A DNA stretch of 7,575 nt from positions 1 through 7,575 of the forward strand of contig JAQCDT010000056.1 in the NCBI GenBank assembly GCA_027620575.1. The letters are read 5' to 3'. A program made the translations under genes and the position numbers. Below the pieces are notes generated by a model that was not told the DNA's origin, made no database searches, and saw nothing but the letters and a program-made list of their open reading frames with translations. Source of the stretch: Verrucomicrobiota bacterium. Its GTDB lineage: Bacteria; Verrucomicrobiota; Verrucomicrobiia; Opitutales; Coraliomargaritaceae. Numbering within the stretch: the stretch's first letter is position 1; the number at the start of each line of letters is the position of its first letter. Below, piece after piece: positions 5,272-7,575 of the stretch.

Positions 5272-7575
5272 TTAATGGTTAGACTCAATTTCTGAGTCAG
5301 TCGGATATTCAATTCTTGAATGAAGCATATTGAGCAAGGTTCGGGTAAAGCTTTCCTTAATGGCGTCTAGTTCTTTAAACGTTAAAGGGCATTCATCAAG
5401 TTGCCCATCCTTGATACGGCTTTCAAAAATAGAATCAATCATTTCTTCAATGGAAGGTTGAGAGATTTTCTTTAAGGAGCGGCTAGCGGCTTCTACGGCA
5501 TCGGCAAAAAAGATAATTGCGCTTTCTTTGAATCTAGGTTTTGGCCCATCGTAACGGTAGGTGGATTGGTGGATGGAGTGTTTGCCTTGACCCTCTTGTG
5601 CCTGATTCGAATTGTTTAAGGCTTCTGCATTAAGTTGTTTTTGCGCTTGATGATAAAAGTATTTAATCAGACTTGTTCCGTGGTGCTGTTTAATTACATC
5701 AATAATAACCTTAGGTAATTTTTCTTGTTTGGCAATTCCAACACCTTCTTTCACATGTGCTTTGATCACCAGTGCACTCATCGAAGGGTTTTTTTCTTCA
5801 TGAGGATTAAATCCTCTTTGGTTTTCTGAAAAATATTCGGGCTTTACGAGTTTACCGATATCATGAAAGAGGCAGCAAACACGACATAAGAGTGGGTTTG
5901 ACCCTATAATGGCTGCGGCATTTTCGGATAAGTTAGCCACCATTAAGCTGTGGTGGTAAGTACCTGGTGCTTCAAGTTGCATTTTTCGCAAAATAGGGTG
6001 ATTGAAATCAGTGAGCTCTAGCAAAGTGATACTCGTTGTGATTTTAAATATTTGTTCAAAAGTTGATAATAAACCAACTACAGTAATCCCTGTAATAAAT
6101 CCAACTAAAGTAGAGCAAATAATCTGTTGGGAAATGAAAGCGATTGAGCTATCATTAAGGAGTGAAATAATAGTGGCACAGAGTGCTGAAGTGAGTCCAG
6201 TGTATAGTCCAGCTTGAATGAGTTTAGAGCGATTTCGGATTTTAAATGATGAATAAACACCAATGATACCTGGCAAAAATGTGATAAGAAATTGCTCAAG
6301 TGAATTATCAAATCCTAGACAAAATAAAACAGAGATAATCAGCGCAGTGAGGATGCCCGGCATTGATCCGACTAAGACTGCAGTCAGTATTGGAGCGAGC
6401 GCTATGGGAAGTAAATTGGGTAAAACAGCTGTAAGTGCCTCATTATTATTCAATAGAATACTTCCGAACTCTAAAATAAATCTGAATACAATTAAATTTA
6501 AGATTATCGATACTGCTGAAACAGCCAAAGTTGTATTTCTTTTTGGACTCTCTTTTAAGCTGTAATGTATAATTAAGTAGGCGATGATTAAAAGAAGTAG
6601 GGTAAGAAAAGAACGCTTAATGAATAATTCATTAAAAAATAAATTATCTCCTTTTAAGGTATCTTCAGCGAGTTCGTACGCCTTAATTTTTTCAATTTCC
6701 AGTAAGCTTATTGGCTGTCCGGGTGCGATCAGCGTATCACCCTGTTCATATGAATAAACTTCAGGCTCCATTGCTTTGAGTGCTTGTTCAATTGAAGTTT
6801 TTGTCTTTGATTCGTTGAAAACTAAATTGGGTCTTAAGCCCAATTCGAAAATAGCCAATAATGTCTGAGCTAAATCTTCGTCCTTTGTTGAATCACTAAT
6901 GGATTTTTTAAGTGTAGCTAGAGCATCTTCGTAGACAAGAGGAGAGGCAGACGTTCCTAGGTTGTCTGGAGCTTCCGATATGCTGAACAATATGTTTTGG
7001 CCATTCAAATCTCCATTAATCGATTGATCATAAATACCAATTGCATGGAGATTGCCTAAAGCTGTTAGACATGCTTTAAATAATTTAGAGCGATCCTTGG
7101 TTGAAGTATTTGCAAAAAGATTGTCGATCAGCAGAAAATCCAATTCTTCAAAATCCTCTAGTTGAAGCACATCAATTTGATCAGTTAAGTATTCAGTAAA
7201 TTGAGGTTTTGATGCATCTTCAATTTTCGAAGTCTCTGATTTGTATGTATCATAGGCAGTATCGAGTGAATCAATCAAAGATGAAAAATTTTGATAAGTC
7301 TCTTGGTCCTTATCGAAAATTGGAGGAGTTTTGGCTCGTATCAGCTTTGCCTTCTCTTCTGTCGCAATATCACTTGTGTAGCTAAAAGGAAATTCTGCAA
7401 CGATCCGCTCTTTGGCATATTCCTTTAATATAAGCGTTCTTGGTTCATTCGTTTTGCCAAAGAAACTTATCATCAAAACAGCTAGTCCAAAGGATAAAAA
7501 ACAAGCGAGTTCTATAACATCCTTGGTTTGTATTGTCTGAATGAAATTAATTAGGTTTGAAGATTTGCGCTTGTG
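5272..7575 (-). CDS. 7TM-HD family phosphohydrolase (PgpH/YqfF-like, candidate cyclic-di-AMP phosphodiesterase), N-terminus outside window
   Basis: The frame is open from the right edge to the TAA at 5272-5274. Numbering from the edge gives 767 residues: a basic start (HKRKSS), a first membrane helix at about 22-40 (IELACFLSFGLAVLMISFFG), an extracytoplasmic 7TMR-HDED domain (about 41-315), a bundle of several membrane helices (about 322-503) and a cytoplasmic HD domain (about 535-700). The HD site is complete: His541/His542 in TYHHSLMVANL, His571-Asp572 in LFHDIGKL, His607 in IKAHVKEG, His631/His632 in KQHHGTS and Asp692 in FADAVEAA. The C-terminus DGQLDECPLTFKELDAI...LHSRIEYP is typical of the family. 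Listeria PgpH hydrolyses cyclic-di-AMP to pApA; that activity here is inferred from homology. There is no ATG in the 99 bases before the TTG at 7476, and the first helix lies partly there, so the start is beyond the window. ybeY follows directly; phoH often neighbours this pair. Confidence 0.94.
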   Translation of the reverse strand, partial: HKRKSSNLINFIQTIQTKDVIELACFLSFGLAVLMISFFGKTNEPRTLILKEYAKERIVAEFPFSYTSDIATEEKAKLIRAKTPPIFDKDQETYQNFSSLIDSLDTAYDTYKSETSKIEDASKPQFTEYLTDQIDVLQLEDFEELDFLLIDNLFANTSTKDRSKLFKACLTALGNLHAIGIYDQSINGDLNGQNILFSISEAPDNLGTSASPLVYEDALATLKKSISDSTKDEDLAQTLLAIFELGLRPNLVFNESKTKTSIEQALKAMEPEVYSYEQGDTLIAPGQPISLLEIEKIKAYELAEDTLKGDNLFFNELFIKRSFLTLLLLIIAYLIIHYSLKESPKRNTTLAVSAVSIILNLIVFRFILEFGSILLNNNEALTAVLPNLLPIALAPILTAVLVGSMPGILTALIISVLFCLGFDNSLEQFLITFLPGIIGVYSSFKIRNRSKLIQAGLYTGLTSALCATIISLLNDSSIAFISQQIICSTLVGFITGITVVGLLSTFEQIFKITTSITLLELTDFNHPILRKMQLEAPGTYHHSLMVANLSENAAAIIGSNPLLCRVCCLFHDIGKLVKPEYFSENQRGFNPHEEKNPSMSALVIKAHVKEGVGIAKQEKLPKVIIDVIKQHHGTSLIKYFYHQAQKQLNAEALNNSNQAQEGQGKHSIHQSTYRYDGPKPRFKESAIIFFADAVEAASRSLKKISQPSIEEMIDSIFESRIKDGQLDECPLTFKELDAIKESFTRTLLNMLHSRIEYPTDSEIESNH

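Noticed and set aside
6002..6565. Plus-strand frames of 71 and 100 codons opposite the HD phosphohydrolase
   Set aside because: They are antisense to the conserved membrane-helix region and lack any ribosome-binding site or recognisable domain.

Overview
The window looks like a core chromosomal segment of a low-GC, Gram-negative-type bacterium. The closest fit I can offer is Verrucomicrobiota (Opitutae/Puniceicoccales-like). That is an inference from the style of the proteins: the FLGDP..TDVITF and HGWLHLVGFDD form of YbeY, the divergent PPIase domain of the trigger factor, and exported hypothetical genes around a tig-clpP-clpX cluster. I could not run a search to confirm it. I see no mobile element, tRNA, rRNA, CRISPR array or other sign of horizontal transfer, and no stretch over 300 bases lacks a gene.

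Plus strand, left part: the window opens inside a gene (2-511) whose visible C-terminal 169 residues have a hydrophobic start and end in a domain resembling the propeptide (I9/fervidolysin-prodomain type) of subtilisin-like S8 proteases, with no protease domain after it. After an 83-base gap come trigger factor (595-1923), ClpP (1996-2586, GTG start with a good Shine-Dalgarno) and ClpX (2601-3932). These three form the classic protein quality-control cluster: ribosome-bound folding of nascent chains, then ATP-driven unfolding and degradation. The ClpP catalytic triad and all ClpX functional loops are intact. A 270-residue exported protein of unknown function (3932-4744) overlaps the clpX stop codon by one base.

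Minus strand, right part: a converging two-gene unit reads in from the right edge. It holds a 7TM-HD phosphohydrolase of the PgpH/YqfF family (5272 to beyond 7575, N-terminus outside the window) followed closely by ybeY (4789-5247), an rRNA-maturation RNase family member. This yqfF-ybeY pairing is found in many bacteria, often next to phoH. The two converging units end within about 45 bases of each other around a hairpin at 4746-4768 that could serve both strands.

Most of the window is ordinary housekeeping sequence. The points most worth a second look are the S8-propeptide-like gene without a protease, the unrecognised exported protein coupled to clpX, substitutions at two usually important YbeY positions, the divergent trigger-factor PPIase domain, and the evidence that the HD phosphohydrolase reads through the window edge.
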